In this document: positions 17,546 through 26,867 of the stretch, one piece after another
How the letters are laid out: each line of letters begins with the position of its first letter
Numbering within the stretch: position 1 is the stretch's first letter
Assembly: GCF_009876115.1 (NCBI RefSeq)
Contig: NZ_WWSY01000019.1
Span: 1 to 41,942 of the forward strand
DNA from: Collinsella aerofaciens
GTDB taxonomy: Bacteria; Actinomycetota; Coriobacteriia; Coriobacteriales; Coriobacteriaceae
Reading direction: 5' to 3'
Length of the DNA: 41,942 bases
Notes under the pieces: model-generated
Databases searched by the model: none
Told to the model about the DNA's origin: nothing
The model's input: the letters and a program-made list of their open reading frames with translations, nothing else
Translations under genes and position numbers: made by a program

Positions 17546-17843
17546 GACGTTCTTAAACGACTAGTCGTTTGGGACAGTCTTTGCCGACGCTGCCAAATAA
17601 CATGCCCAATTACTACGATGAAACTGGATCTGCTGACCACACGTCGGTTTTGAGCAAATCGTCAACGCTTCTACCTGCGGTTTTATTTTCCGCATTAAGC
17701 CGATGGTCGGAGGTTTGCGGTTTATCGTAGTAAACGGGCGTTCTTTTTGGCGGGCGGTGTTGCACGGGCGTCGGTGGTGAGCAAAACGACCTGTTTTCCT
17801 CCGTCCCCAAGGGGTCATTTGTGAAGAGCGTCCCCAACGACTA
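17535..17843. repeat. MITE-like element with 20-bp terminal inverted repeats between hisE and hisK
   Basis: The left end TAGTCATTGGGGACGTTCTT (17535-17554) matches the reverse complement of 17824-17843 with two mismatches. Inside, TACTACGAT near 17613 and ATCGTAGTA near 17728 form a second inverted pair, and a third related TTGGGAC/GTCCCCAA pair lies between. The roughly 310-bp unit fills the whole gap between the two converging genes. A 74-codon minus-strand reading frame (17613-17837) spans most of it but has no convincing ribosome site. The element type is inferred from its structure. Confidence 0.65.
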
Positions 17844-17846
17844 GTC

Positions 17847-18758
17847 TTAGGCGAGGGGCGTGGGCTCCCATTCTCCGGTGGGGTGGGGGATGTCGAAGGT
17901 TCGATAGCCGCAGTCGTAGGCGTGGCCCTGGGCCTCGCGGATGTTCCAGCAGATATCGCAGGCGCGGTGCGCGTCCGAGCCAAAGGTGATCGGCACTTCG
18001 GCATGGGCAAAGCAGCGCAAAAGGCCGGTCGCGGGGTAGTAGTCGTCAAGCCCCTTGCGCGGCGCGGCAGTCGAGACCTCAACGCGCCGACTCGTGTCGT
18101 GTGCGCATTCTGCCATCTGCCCCCAGAACGGCGCGGGGTCAAAATCGGGTGCAAAGCCTTCCTTCGAAAAGCGCATGACCAGGTCGGGATGAGCCATCAC
18201 ATCAAAGTTAAGCGAGCTTTCGCAGGCGCGACACCAGTCGTCGACGTAGCGCTCCCACACGCCGCGCACGCCCAGGTTTTCCCAAACGTGCAGGTTGGTG
18301 TCATCATCGATCCAACCGCAGCTCGAATCGGGCGTGTCGGGACGAGCGACGTCCTCCGCCCCCGCCGCGCCCGCAGCGCCTGCCGCAATATCGCCTGGGT
18401 TGCCAATCCAATGCACGCTGCCCAGGCGTACCACGGCGCCTTCGGACCAGCGCTCAACCAAAGGCTCGCAACCTTCGTACCAATCGCACTCAAAGCCATA
18501 GATAAGCTCGAGCTCCGGCGCGATCCGCGCGGCAAGCTTGCGGGCGTCTTCAAAAGCCAGACGATGTGCCGGCAGGTCGCCCTCGACAACCTGCACCTCG
18601 CAATTGGAATCCATGCTGGCGGGCAGGGTGAGGTGGTCGGTTGAGACCATGACACGGCAGCCTGCCGCAGCAGCGGCGCGAACGTTGTCCTCAAACGAGG
18701 CGTGTCCGTCCGAAAACGAGGTGTGGGTATGGCAATCGACCAGCGGGCAAGCGGACAT
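17847..18758 (-). CDS. hisK: Histidinol-phosphatase, PHP family
   Basis: This 303-residue PHP-domain phosphatase should hydrolyse histidinol phosphate, the one step not encoded inside the his operon. Metal ligands are visible in order: DCHTHTSFSDGH (residues 8-19), MVSTDHLTL, YGFECDWY, GSVHWIG, DVMAHPDLV and FGSDAHRA. This order is typical of HisJ/HisK of Gram-positive bacteria. An Ala/Gly insertion (AAGAAGAAGAEDVARPD) sits in the middle. The ATG at 18758 has AAAGGAG upstream. It converges on the his operon and is separated from it only by the inverted-repeat element. Substrate is inferred from family and context; other PHP phosphoesterases look similar. Confidence 0.88.
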   Translation of the reverse strand: MSACPLVDCHTHTSFSDGHASFEDNVRAAAAAGCRVMVSTDHLTLPASMDSNCEVQVVEGDLPAHRLAFEDARKLAARIAPELELIYGFECDWYEGCEPLVERWSEGAVVRLGSVHWIGNPGDIAAGAAGAAGAEDVARPDTPDSSCGWIDDDTNLHVWENLGVRGVWERYVDDWCRACESSLNFDVMAHPDLVMRFSKEGFAPDFDPAPFWGQMAECAHDTSRRVEVSTAAPRKGLDDYYPATGLLRCFAHAEVPITFGSDAHRACDICWNIREAQGHAYDCGYRTFDIPHPTGEWEPTPLA

Positions 18759-18878
18759 GGCGGCTCCTTTGCGTCAAGCGAATCCGCTTCATTGTAATGG
18801 CGCAGCTCTCAACACGCCGGGCACGCCGGGGGTCGAAATCGATTGGAAAGGCTGCGCGGCGCGTGCCGGCGTCGGCAA

Positions 18879-19298
18879 CTACTTGTTTCGTGCCGCCGCG
18901 CGTTTGGCCTGCACCGTTACCATCGCGTGTCTCACGGCGGTGATGGGGCGATAGCGGATCATACGCGGTCCCGACCAGCGCATGACCTCGCGGATCTTCT
19001 CGCGCATGGCAGGCCGGTAACAATGCGAAGGACAGGCCGAGCAAAATGTCTTGGTGCCCATGTGCGGGCAGTGCTCAATGCGCGCGATGGCGTATTTTTG
19101 CAGCTCGGCGCATTCGGGGCAGAGCGTAATGGTCCGAAGGCCGAGCTTCACGCGCACGGGCTCATCGTCGCCAACCTGCTCGACCGCACGTCCGCCTCCA
19201 TGATGCCCACGACACCACAGCGCAATCATCTGCGACACCATTTGGGCCTCGCGCTCACGTTTGCGTGCCAGCTCCGGTGTGTCGACCGGGCGCGCCAT
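18879..19298 (-). CDS. ygbA: YgbA-family (nitrous oxide-stimulated promoter type) cysteine-rich protein
   Basis: This 139-residue cytoplasmic protein has the cysteine pattern of the YgbA family: LCPEC (Cys60, Cys63), EHCPHM (Cys77) and FCSACPSHCY (Cys86, 89, 93), plus an early Cys29. The basic C-terminal half (REVMRWSGPRMIRYRPITAV) is also typical. In E. coli ygbA belongs to the NsrR nitric-oxide response and helps recovery from nitrosative stress; the molecular activity is uncertain and metal binding is likely. The start ATG shares one base with the TAA stop of the ABC exporter gene, and GGGAGG lies inside that gene, so the two are translationally coupled. Confidence 0.85.
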   Translation of the reverse strand: MARPVDTPELARKREREAQMVSQMIALWCRGHHGGGRAVEQVGDDEPVRVKLGLRTITLCPECAELQKYAIARIEHCPHMGTKTFCSACPSHCYRPAMREKIREVMRWSGPRMIRYRPITAVRHAMVTVQAKRAAARNK

Positions 19299-22200
19299 TA
19301 GCTCAGCCTCCCGTGCTCGACCGAAAGCGAGAAATCGGCAAAGGCGCAGGTGCTGGCACGGTGACTCACGAGCACAATGGTCTTGCCGCGGCGCTTGAGC
19401 TCGTCGATCGCCTGCATCACGGACGCCTCGTTGAGGGCATCGAGCGCGCTGGTGGGTTCGTCGAGCAAGATGAAAGGTGCGTCGTTGAGGAAGATGCGCG
19501 CAAGGCCGATGCGCTGGCGCTCGCCGCCCGAAAGCGAGTCGCCCAGCTCGGCAACGGGCGTGTCGAGTCCCTGCGGCAGACGGTCGATGAGCGTGGTGAG
19601 TGAGGCAGAGCGGCAAGCGTCGAGCAGCTCTGCATCGGTGGCGCTGGCGTGCGCGACCAGCAGATTCTCGCGTACGGTGCCGCAGAACAGATGTGTGTCC
19701 TGGGTCATATAGGCCTCGTGGCTGCGCAGGCTCGCCGTGTTGATGTGGCGGGCATCGACGCCGCTCACCGTGATGGTGCCGGCTGCGGGGTCCCAAAAGC
19801 GCATGAGCAGCTTAAGCAGCGTCGACTTGCCCGAGCCCGAGCGCCCCATGATACAGGTCATGGTGCCGGGCGCAAAGGTGCAGGCCACGTCGTCGAGGAT
19901 GAGACCCGCAGCGGTGTCGTTCGCGATCCGCTTTGTGGCGCCCGCGTCCACGCCGCCCGCATAGCTAAAGCTGACATGCTCGGCTGCGGCGCCGGCAAAC
20001 TCAACGTCCTGTCCGTCGGCGACCTCGACGCACTGGGGCTGCTCGTCGAGCAAATCGAGTACGCGTGCGCCCGAGGCGAGCGTCTCCTGCAGTGAGGCGC
20101 CCAGGCGGCTCACGGCCATCACCGAGCCAAACGACGACACAAAGGTAAAGACGGCGACAAACGCTGCGGCAAAGTCAATCGTTCCCGCAGCTACCAGCTG
20201 CAGCGCACGTCCGAGCATCACCAGATTGGCCGCAAGAATAAGCGCATCGGCTACGGCCTCGCTGGCCGCTTGGCGGCGCTTGAGGCGCGCGTCCACGGCG
20301 CCGACTTGCTCGGTCAGCTTGCCCAGGGCACGGCTGCGATCGGCGCCACCGGCAAACTGGATGGTCTCGCCCGCGCCGCGCAGACTGTCGAGCACAAAGG
20401 CGCCCAGCTTGCCAGCGCCCTCGCGGCTCTGGCGGCCGGTGGTGCCGCATGCCTTGGCCGAGGTCAGGGGCAGCAGCACGCCCAGGACCGCGTAGGCCAC
20501 GAGCGCGATGCCCGCGAGCTCGGGGCTCACAGCCAGCAAAAAGCCCTCAAACACAACGGTGCAGACCAGGGCGATGGCGATGGGCGAGATGGTGTGCGCG
20601 TAGAAGACCTCGAGCAGCTCGATATCCGAGGTGACCAGGCTCACGAGCTCGCCCTTGCCGCGGCCCTCGAGCTTAGCGGGGGCGAGCTGGCGCAGGGCGC
20701 CAAACACCAGGTCGCGAATGTGTGCGAGTAGGCGGAACGCGATGTAGTGGTTGCAGAGCTGCTCTCCGTAATGGAGCGGTCCGCGTGCGATGCCGCAGGC
20801 GGCGCAGGCCGCGCATGCCGCGATAAGACCGAGCCCCAAGGCGTTGCGGCCCAGCGCGGCCATAAGGCCAAAGGCGCCAAAGGCCGGCACGAACGCGGCG
20901 GTGAGCATGCCAATGCTGCCCAGCGCGACGGCTAGCACAAGCCAGCCGGCAAGCGGTCGGACAAGCCCCATCATGCGCCATATGATGGACGGCGCCGAGC
21001 GACGGGTGCGGCCGGAGTCAGGCGCCGCGGTAGCGGAAGACGAGCCGGCACCGTTGAGGCCATCGGTACAGGCAGTACTGCCGCCAACAGCCTCAACCGC
21101 GCCGGCATCCTCGGCATCATCCTCCGCATACGCATATGCCGAGAGTTGCTCCTGGCTGTTCCACATGCGCGCATAGGCGCCCGCGCCCGACAGGAGCTCA
21201 TCATGGGTGCCGCGCTCGGCAATGTGACCGCGTTCCAGCACCAGAATCTGATCGGCGTCCACGATTGTCGACAGGCGATGTGCCACCACGATTACGGTGT
21301 GCTCGCCGGCGAGCGATGCAATGACGTCGCCGATTGCGGCTTCGCTTGCGGCGTCCACATTGCTCGTCGCCTCGTCAAACACATAGATGGGCGAGTCGTG
21401 CAGCAGGGCGCGGGCCATGCACACGCGCTGGCGCTGGCCGCCCGAAAGGTTGGTGCCGCCCTCGTTAATCACCATGTCGAGCCCGCCGTTGGCCTGCACA
21501 AAGGCCGCCACGCGCGTGCGGCCGAGCGCGCGCAAAAGCTCGGCGTCGGTGGCGTTGGGCTGGGCGAGCAGCAGGTTGTCGCGCAGGGTGCCGGCAAACA
21601 GGTAGCCGTTGGTGGGCACCAGCGTGACGGCGCGCATGAGTGAGGTGGCCGTGGCATCGCGCAGTTCAACGCCGCCAATGCGCACGCTGCCGCGGTAGGC
21701 ACCCTTGCGGCCCGAGATAATCCCCGCGAGCGTGGACTTGCCGCCGCCGCTTTCGCCCACGAGTGCCACGAGCGAGCCGTGCGCAATGGTCGCGCTGGCG
21801 CTGTCCAGCACCGTGCGGTCGCCGTAGACATAACCCACGCCGTCAAGCTCGATATCGCCGCGGCCGTCAAGCTCAACATCGCCGCGCTCGGGCTCGAGCG
21901 TATCCAAAATGCCAAACATGCGGCGCGAGGCGGCCATGCCGTTCATGGCCGTGTGGAACAGCGATCCCAGGCGGCGCATGGGCAAAAAGAACTCCTGCGA
22001 CAGAAAGACGATGAGGAAGGCAGCCTCAAAGCCAATCTTGCCCGTGGCGAGCTGCAGCGCGGCTACGATAATGCCGAGCGCGGCACCCATATAGACGACC
22101 AGGTCCATAACGCAAATGGAGCGCAGCTGCATCACCAGCAGGCGCATGGTCGCTGTGCGGAAACGCTCGGACTCGGCGTTGATGCGCTTGTGCCAGTCGC

Positions 22201-22855
22201 GGTCGGCCTGATACACCTTAAGGGTGGTAAGACCCTGAACGGCCTCCAGGAACATGCCGCCCAGATCGACGTAGCTGCCCCAATACTCGGAACCGATCTT
22301 TTTTGCGTTGCGCATGACCATCATGATGGAGACGGGGATGACCGGAACGCAGGCGAGCAGCAGCGCGGCGGGAAGACCCGCCTGGCCCACGAGCAGTACA
22401 AACAGCGTGATGGGTGCCAAGCCGGCAAAGAAGAGCTGCGGCAGGTAACCGCCAAAGTACACCTGGAGTTGCGTGGCGCCCTCGACGCTGGTCTGGACGG
22501 CCTCGGCGGTGGGGACGGTCTCGGTGTAGGAGGGGCCGAGTGCGGTGAGCTTGTCGTAGACGAGCGAGCGCACGCGGCGGACGGCCTCGAACGCGGCCTT
22601 GTCGCCGGCGCGTTGGGCCAGGTAGATGGAGGCGGCGCGCACGATGATGGCGGCGGCGAGCGGCAAGGCCGCCTGTGCGAGGGCATCGACGGCGAGCGCG
22701 GCGGAAAGACCGTCCGTGACGATGCCGCCCAAGATGCGCGCAAGCACCCACATCACCGTGATATTTGCCATGAGCGCGATCCACTTAGACAGGACGCTTG
22801 CCATAATGTAGGGCGTTGCCTGCGGAACCAGGGAGAAGAGCCGCTTCTCGAACAT
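19298..22855 (-). CDS. cydDC: CydDC-type ABC exporter, both half-transporters fused
   Basis: This 1185-residue protein contains two complete half-transporters. The first membrane domain (about 20-300) is followed by an ATPase with Walker A GESGGGKST (367-375), LSGGQ (470-474) and FDEATSNVD. A low-complexity linker (about 575-620) leads to the second membrane domain (about 625-920) and an ATPase with GRSGSGKST (1004-1012), LSGGE (1108-1112) and LLDEPTSALD. The RNAKKIGSEYWGSY region and the order of domains fit CydD followed by CydC. Family members support cytochrome bd assembly; proposed cargoes are thiols (cysteine, glutathione) and haem. No cydAB genes are in the window. AGGAGG precedes the ATG. 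It is co-transcribed with ygbA. Confidence 0.9.
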   Translation of the reverse strand: MFEKRLFSLVPQATPYIMASVLSKWIALMANITVMWVLARILGGIVTDGLSAALAVDALAQAALPLAAAIIVRAASIYLAQRAGDKAAFEAVRRVRSLVYDKLTALGPSYTETVPTAEAVQTSVEGATQLQVYFGGYLPQLFFAGLAPITLFVLLVGQAGLPAALLLACVPVIPVSIMMVMRNAKKIGSEYWGSYVDLGGMFLEAVQGLTTLKVYQADRDWHKRINAESERFRTATMRLLVMQLRSICVMDLVVYMGAALGIIVAALQLATGKIGFEAAFLIVFLSQEFFLPMRRLGSLFHTAMNGMAASRRMFGILDTLEPERGDVELDGRGDIELDGVGYVYGDRTVLDSASATIAHGSLVALVGESGGGKSTLAGIISGRKGAYRGSVRIGGVELRDATATSLMRAVTLVPTNGYLFAGTLRDNLLLAQPNATDAELLRALGRTRVAAFVQANGGLDMVINEGGTNLSGGQRQRVCMARALLHDSPIYVFDEATSNVDAASEAAIGDVIASLAGEHTVIVVAHRLSTIVDADQILVLERGHIAERGTHDELLSGAGAYARMWNSQEQLSAYAYAEDDAEDAGAVEAVGGSTACTDGLNGAGSSSATAAPDSGRTRRSAPSIIWRMMGLVRPLAGWLVLAVALGSIGMLTAAFVPAFGAFGLMAALGRNALGLGLIAACAACAACGIARGPLHYGEQLCNHYIAFRLLAHIRDLVFGALRQLAPAKLEGRGKGELVSLVTSDIELLEVFYAHTISPIAIALVCTVVFEGFLLAVSPELAGIALVAYAVLGVLLPLTSAKACGTTGRQSREGAGKLGAFVLDSLRGAGETIQFAGGADRSRALGKLTEQVGAVDARLKRRQAASEAVADALILAANLVMLGRALQLVAAGTIDFAAAFVAVFTFVSSFGSVMAVSRLGASLQETLASGARVLDLLDEQPQCVEVADGQDVEFAGAAAEHVSFSYAGGVDAGATKRIANDTAAGLILDDVACTFAPGTMTCIMGRSGSGKSTLLKLLMRFWDPAAGTITVSGVDARHINTASLRSHEAYMTQDTHLFCGTVRENLLVAHASATDAELLDACRSASLTTLIDRLPQGLDTPVAELGDSLSGGERQRIGLARIFLNDAPFILLDEPTSALDALNEASVMQAIDELKRRGKTIVLVSHRASTCAFADFSLSVEHGRLS

Positions 22856-23067
22856 GAAACCTCCTATGCCGTAACGGTGCCGGGCGGGGTCCTCGGCAGC
22901 CGCTTAGTTAGCCAAATGCAACTAGAGTATCATCGGCAGATTGGTAAGTATGCCGAGGGTAATTTTTGAACGATGAACTGCGTATAAAGTTCAAAATTGT
23001 TGAGTGCAGCGAACTTTGTGGTGGACGGAGTGCGGGCGCAATTCTGATCGTGTGCGGCCCCGCTCCA
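22856..23067. other. Intergenic spacer between divergent cydDC and larC-like genes
   Basis: I see no open reading frame with a ribosome site here. The stretch 22910-23010 is AT-rich and probably carries the cydDC promoter. The palindromic element follows at 23068. Confidence 0.4.
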
Positions 23068-23132
23068 AAACGTGTACGTCAGCCTCCAAAACCGACAAAA
23101 AATGACATGTTTGGAGGCTGACGTACACGTTT
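23068..23132. repeat. Palindromic element with 23-bp perfect inverted repeats
   Basis: AAACGTGTACGTCAGCCTCC plus AAA (23068-23090) is the exact reverse complement of 23110-23132, with a 19-nt A-rich loop. The arms are too long and too GC-poor at the base for an ordinary terminator, and no gene ends next to it. It looks like a dispersed palindrome. Confidence 0.85.
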
Positions 23133-23238
23133 AGATAGGGGCGAGGGCGGCGACGGACGAAAGTCACGCCTGCGCCACGTCCGATGTGCTAGCGTTTGGG
23201 TGAACAAAACGAGCCCGCGCGGAAAGGATCCGGACCGT

Positions 23239-23724
23239 ATGCAATGCGATAGCACATCCCCGCTGTCTCGCGAGACCGATGCGCCCGAAACTATCGTCAA
23301 GCTGGAGTGCGACATCGATGACGCGTCGCCCGAGGTGCTCGCCTACGCCGCTGACCGCCTGCGCGAGGCCGGCGCCCGCGAGGTGCACTGGCTGTCCCTC
23401 TACTGCAAAAAGGGCCGCCCCGGATGGCAGTTGCAGGTGATCTGCTCGCACGAGGATATCGAGCGCCTACAGACGATTATCTTTTTGGAGACCACGACCA
23501 ACGCCGTTCGTCGCCAGGTGATGGAACGCGTCTGCCTGCCGCGTCGTTTTGAGCAGGTAGCGACGCCTTGGGGCGAGGTGGCCGTCAAAGTAGCCACCCT
23601 GCCCGACGGCAGTGAGCGTGCGGCGCCCGAGTACGAGGACTGCGCCCGTCTTGCCCGCGAGCATAATGTGCCGCTCCAGCGCGTGATGCAGGCGGCACAA
23701 GCCCCGGCACTGCGATTTGAATAG
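23239..23724 (+). CDS. larC: Stand-alone LarC C-terminal domain (nickel-pincer cofactor metallochelatase part)
   Basis: This 161-residue protein matches only the C-terminal half of LarC (formerly DUF111), which inserts nickel into the pyridinium-bisthiocarboxylate cofactor of lactate racemase and related enzymes. Recognisable stretches are VKLECDIDDASPEVLAY (Asp-rich metal/CTP region), WLSLYCKKGRPGWQL and ETTTNAVRRQVMER, followed by the late PEYEDCARLAREHNVPL. In Lactiplantibacillus the full LarC is made by programmed frameshift from larC1 and larC2; here no larC1, larA, larB or larE is visible. I chose the ATG at 23239, with GGAAAGGA upstream; an in-frame GTG at 23200 lacks a site. It is 57 bp upstream of yfcE and probably co-transcribed. 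Confidence 0.8.
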   Translation: MQCDSTSPLSRETDAPETIVKLECDIDDASPEVLAYAADRLREAGAREVHWLSLYCKKGRPGWQLQVICSHEDIERLQTIIFLETTTNAVRRQVMERVCLPRRFEQVATPWGEVAVKVATLPDGSERAAPEYEDCARLAREHNVPLQRVMQAAQAPALRFE

Positions 23725-23781
23725 CGCGGCCGGCGACATCCCGCGCCCAGCCCCATCAACCCCACACCGAAAGGACTCCCC

Positions 23782-24330
23782 ATGAAATACCTCATCGCTT
23801 CCGACATTCACGGCTCGGCATACTGGACCGAGCGTCTGGTCGCCGCCATCGAATCCGAGCAGCCCGACCGCATCGTGCTGCTGGGCGACCTGCTCTACCA
23901 CGGCCCGCGCAACGACCTGCCGCGCGACTACGCTCCCAAGCGCGTGATTCCGCTGCTCAACGCCCTGGCCGACCGCATCATCGCCGTCCGCGGCAACTGC
24001 GACGCCGAGGTCGACCAGATGGTGCTCGACTTCCCCGTCATGGCCGACTACGCCACGCTGTTCGACGAGACCGGCCGCGAGCTGTTCCTGACGCATGGCC
24101 ACGTCTTTGGCGCTGGCATGCATAACAGCGTTGACCACGCGCCCGCGCTGCCCGAGGGCTCCGCGCTCGTCTACGGCCACACGCACATCAAGGTTAACGA
24201 GGCAAGCGAGGCGCACCCGGGCCTGTGGCTCTTCAACCCCGGCAGCGTGAGCATTCCCAAGGACGGTACGCACAGCTATGGCATCTACGAGGACGGCGCG
24301 TTCCGTCACGTGATCCTGGAGGAGGAATAA
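23782..24330 (+). CDS. yfcE: YfcE/MJ0936-type metallophosphodiesterase
   Basis: This 182-residue protein is a small calcineurin-like phosphoesterase. The dinuclear metal motifs are all present in order: SDIHGS, LLGDLLYHGPRND, VRGNCDAE, LTHGHVFG and YGHTH, followed by NPGSVSIPKDG. Homologues hydrolyse phosphodiesters in the cytoplasm; the physiological substrate is not known. GAAAGGA precedes the ATG. The stop is 2 bp from the mazG ATG, and GGAGGAGG at its 3' end serves as the mazG ribosome site. Confidence 0.93.
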   Translation: MKYLIASDIHGSAYWTERLVAAIESEQPDRIVLLGDLLYHGPRNDLPRDYAPKRVIPLLNALADRIIAVRGNCDAEVDQMVLDFPVMADYATLFDETGRELFLTHGHVFGAGMHNSVDHAPALPEGSALVYGHTHIKVNEASEAHPGLWLFNPGSVSIPKDGTHSYGIYEDGAFRHVILEEE

Positions 24331-24332
24331 CC

Positions 24333-25193
24333 ATGGCCGAGCATATGGCTCAGCAAAATGCCGAGGGTTCGCGCGACCTGTCCACGCTGGTCGACGCGTC
24401 GGCCGAGCTGCGGCATCTGGTGCAGACCATCTGGCGCCTGCGTCAGCCCGATGGCTGCCCGTGGGACCGCGAACAGACGCATCAGAGCATTGGCAAGAAC
24501 ATGATCGAGGAGGCCTACGAGGCGCTCGACTGCATCGAGGCCGACGATGCCACGCATCTGCGCGAGGAGTTGGGCGACGTGCTCATGCAGGTCGTACTGC
24601 ATGCGCAGATTGCGGCGGATGCCGGCGAGTTTTCGCTGGCCGATGTGGCGCGCGATATCGACGCCAAGCTCATCCGTCGTCACCCGCACGTGTTTGGCGA
24701 TGCGGATGCCGACAACTCCGACGAGGTGCTCAAGATTTGGGACGAGGTCAAGCTTGCCGAGAAGGCCGCCAAAGACCAGGCCGTGGCGGCAGGCGAGGCC
24801 GCGCCCGAGGGTCTGCTCGACGGCGTGCCCACGCACCTGCCGGCGCTGATGCAGGCTCAGAAGGTGTCGCGCAAGGCGGCTGCCGTGGGCTTTGAGTGGG
24901 AGACGGTCCAGGACGTGTGGGACGAGGTCGCCGAGGAGCGTGCCGAGTTTGAGGCCGAGGCTTCCGGCTCGCCCGAGCGCGAGATGGAGTTTGGCGACCT
25001 GCTCTTTGCTCTGGTCAACGTTGCGCGCAAGGAGGGAATCGACGCCGAGAGCGCCCTGCGTGCCAGCACGGCAAAGTTCCGCCGCCGCTGGGCCGCAATG
25101 GAGCAGATGGCGGCCGACGCCCACGTTGATCTGGCCGAGCTTTCGACCCACGGCCTCAATGACCTCTGGGATGCCGCAAAGGCAGAGGAGTAA
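24333..25193 (+). CDS. mazG: Nucleoside triphosphate pyrophosphohydrolase MazG
   Basis: MazG hydrolyses (d)NTPs to monophosphates and pyrophosphate, cleaning the nucleotide pool. The 286-residue protein has two MazG repeats, as in E. coli. The first has WRLRQPDGCPWDREQTHQSI, EEAYE and EELGDVLMQVVLHAQIA. The second has VGFEWE, EEERAEFE-like acidic residues and EMEFGDLLFALVNVARK. The ATG at 24333 follows GGAGGAGG from the end of yfcE. An upstream in-frame extension overlaps yfcE and is not coding. A strong terminator follows. Confidence 0.95.
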   Translation: MAEHMAQQNAEGSRDLSTLVDASAELRHLVQTIWRLRQPDGCPWDREQTHQSIGKNMIEEAYEALDCIEADDATHLREELGDVLMQVVLHAQIAADAGEFSLADVARDIDAKLIRRHPHVFGDADADNSDEVLKIWDEVKLAEKAAKDQAVAAGEAAPEGLLDGVPTHLPALMQAQKVSRKAAAVGFEWETVQDVWDEVAEERAEFEAEASGSPEREMEFGDLLFALVNVARKEGIDAESALRASTAKFRRRWAAMEQMAADAHVDLAELSTHGLNDLWDAAKAEE

Positions 25194-25200
25194 GACTGCG

Positions 25201-25242
25201 GGGGCGACGGGACGGACTTGTCCCATCGCCCCTATTATTTTT
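25201..25242 (+). terminator. Intrinsic terminator after mazG
   Basis: GGGGCGACGGGAC (25201-25213) pairs with GTCCCATCGCCCC (25220-25232), one mismatch, followed by TATTATTTTT. Confidence 0.85.
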
Positions 25243-25250
25243 AAAAAAGA

Positions 25251-25280
25251 TTGTATCCCTTGGCTAACTTAGGGCATAAT
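25251..25280 (+). promoter_or_regulatory. Candidate eno promoter with flanking 10-bp direct repeat
   Basis: TTGTAT (25251-25256) and CATAAT (25275-25280) are 18 bp apart. The decamer GGCTAACTTA occurs between the boxes (25262-25271) and again at 25297-25306 in the early leader, so a regulator binding site is possible. Confidence 0.5.
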
Positions 25281-25370
25281 GCAAAAAGTGCGATAAGGCT
25301 AACTTATGAACCTGCGCGCCACTGTAGCGTGCAAGCCGTGTCGCCAAGCATTCAACCCGTTTCCAAGTGA

Positions 25371-26672
<1,302 letters not shown>

Positions 26673-26744
26673 ACGGGCGAATTTGGCGAGGGGGAGGCTG
26701 ACTCGGTTCCGTCCCGCCTTGACTGGATGCTGCAAAGCGCCATG

Positions 26745-26776
26745 GGCGCTGGGCCATACGGCTCAGCGCCTTTTTT
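26745..26776 (+). terminator. Intrinsic terminator after eno
   Basis: GGCGCTGGGCC (26745-26755) pairs with GGCTCAGCGCC (26760-26770), one wobble, followed by TTTTTT. Confidence 0.9.
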
Positions 26777-26867
26777 ATGTCGAGCAAAGGCTGGCGAAGG
26801 CGGTGCGGGCGCTCGTGCTATAACTAAAGGACTTAGCGCAAACAAACCTCAACCGCACAAGGCGCAC

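Noticed and set aside
17613..17837. 74-codon minus-strand frame inside the hisE-hisK element
   Set aside because: No good ribosome site, and the frame ends inside a terminal repeat; more likely part of a repeat than a gene. It could be reconsidered if copies keep the frame open.
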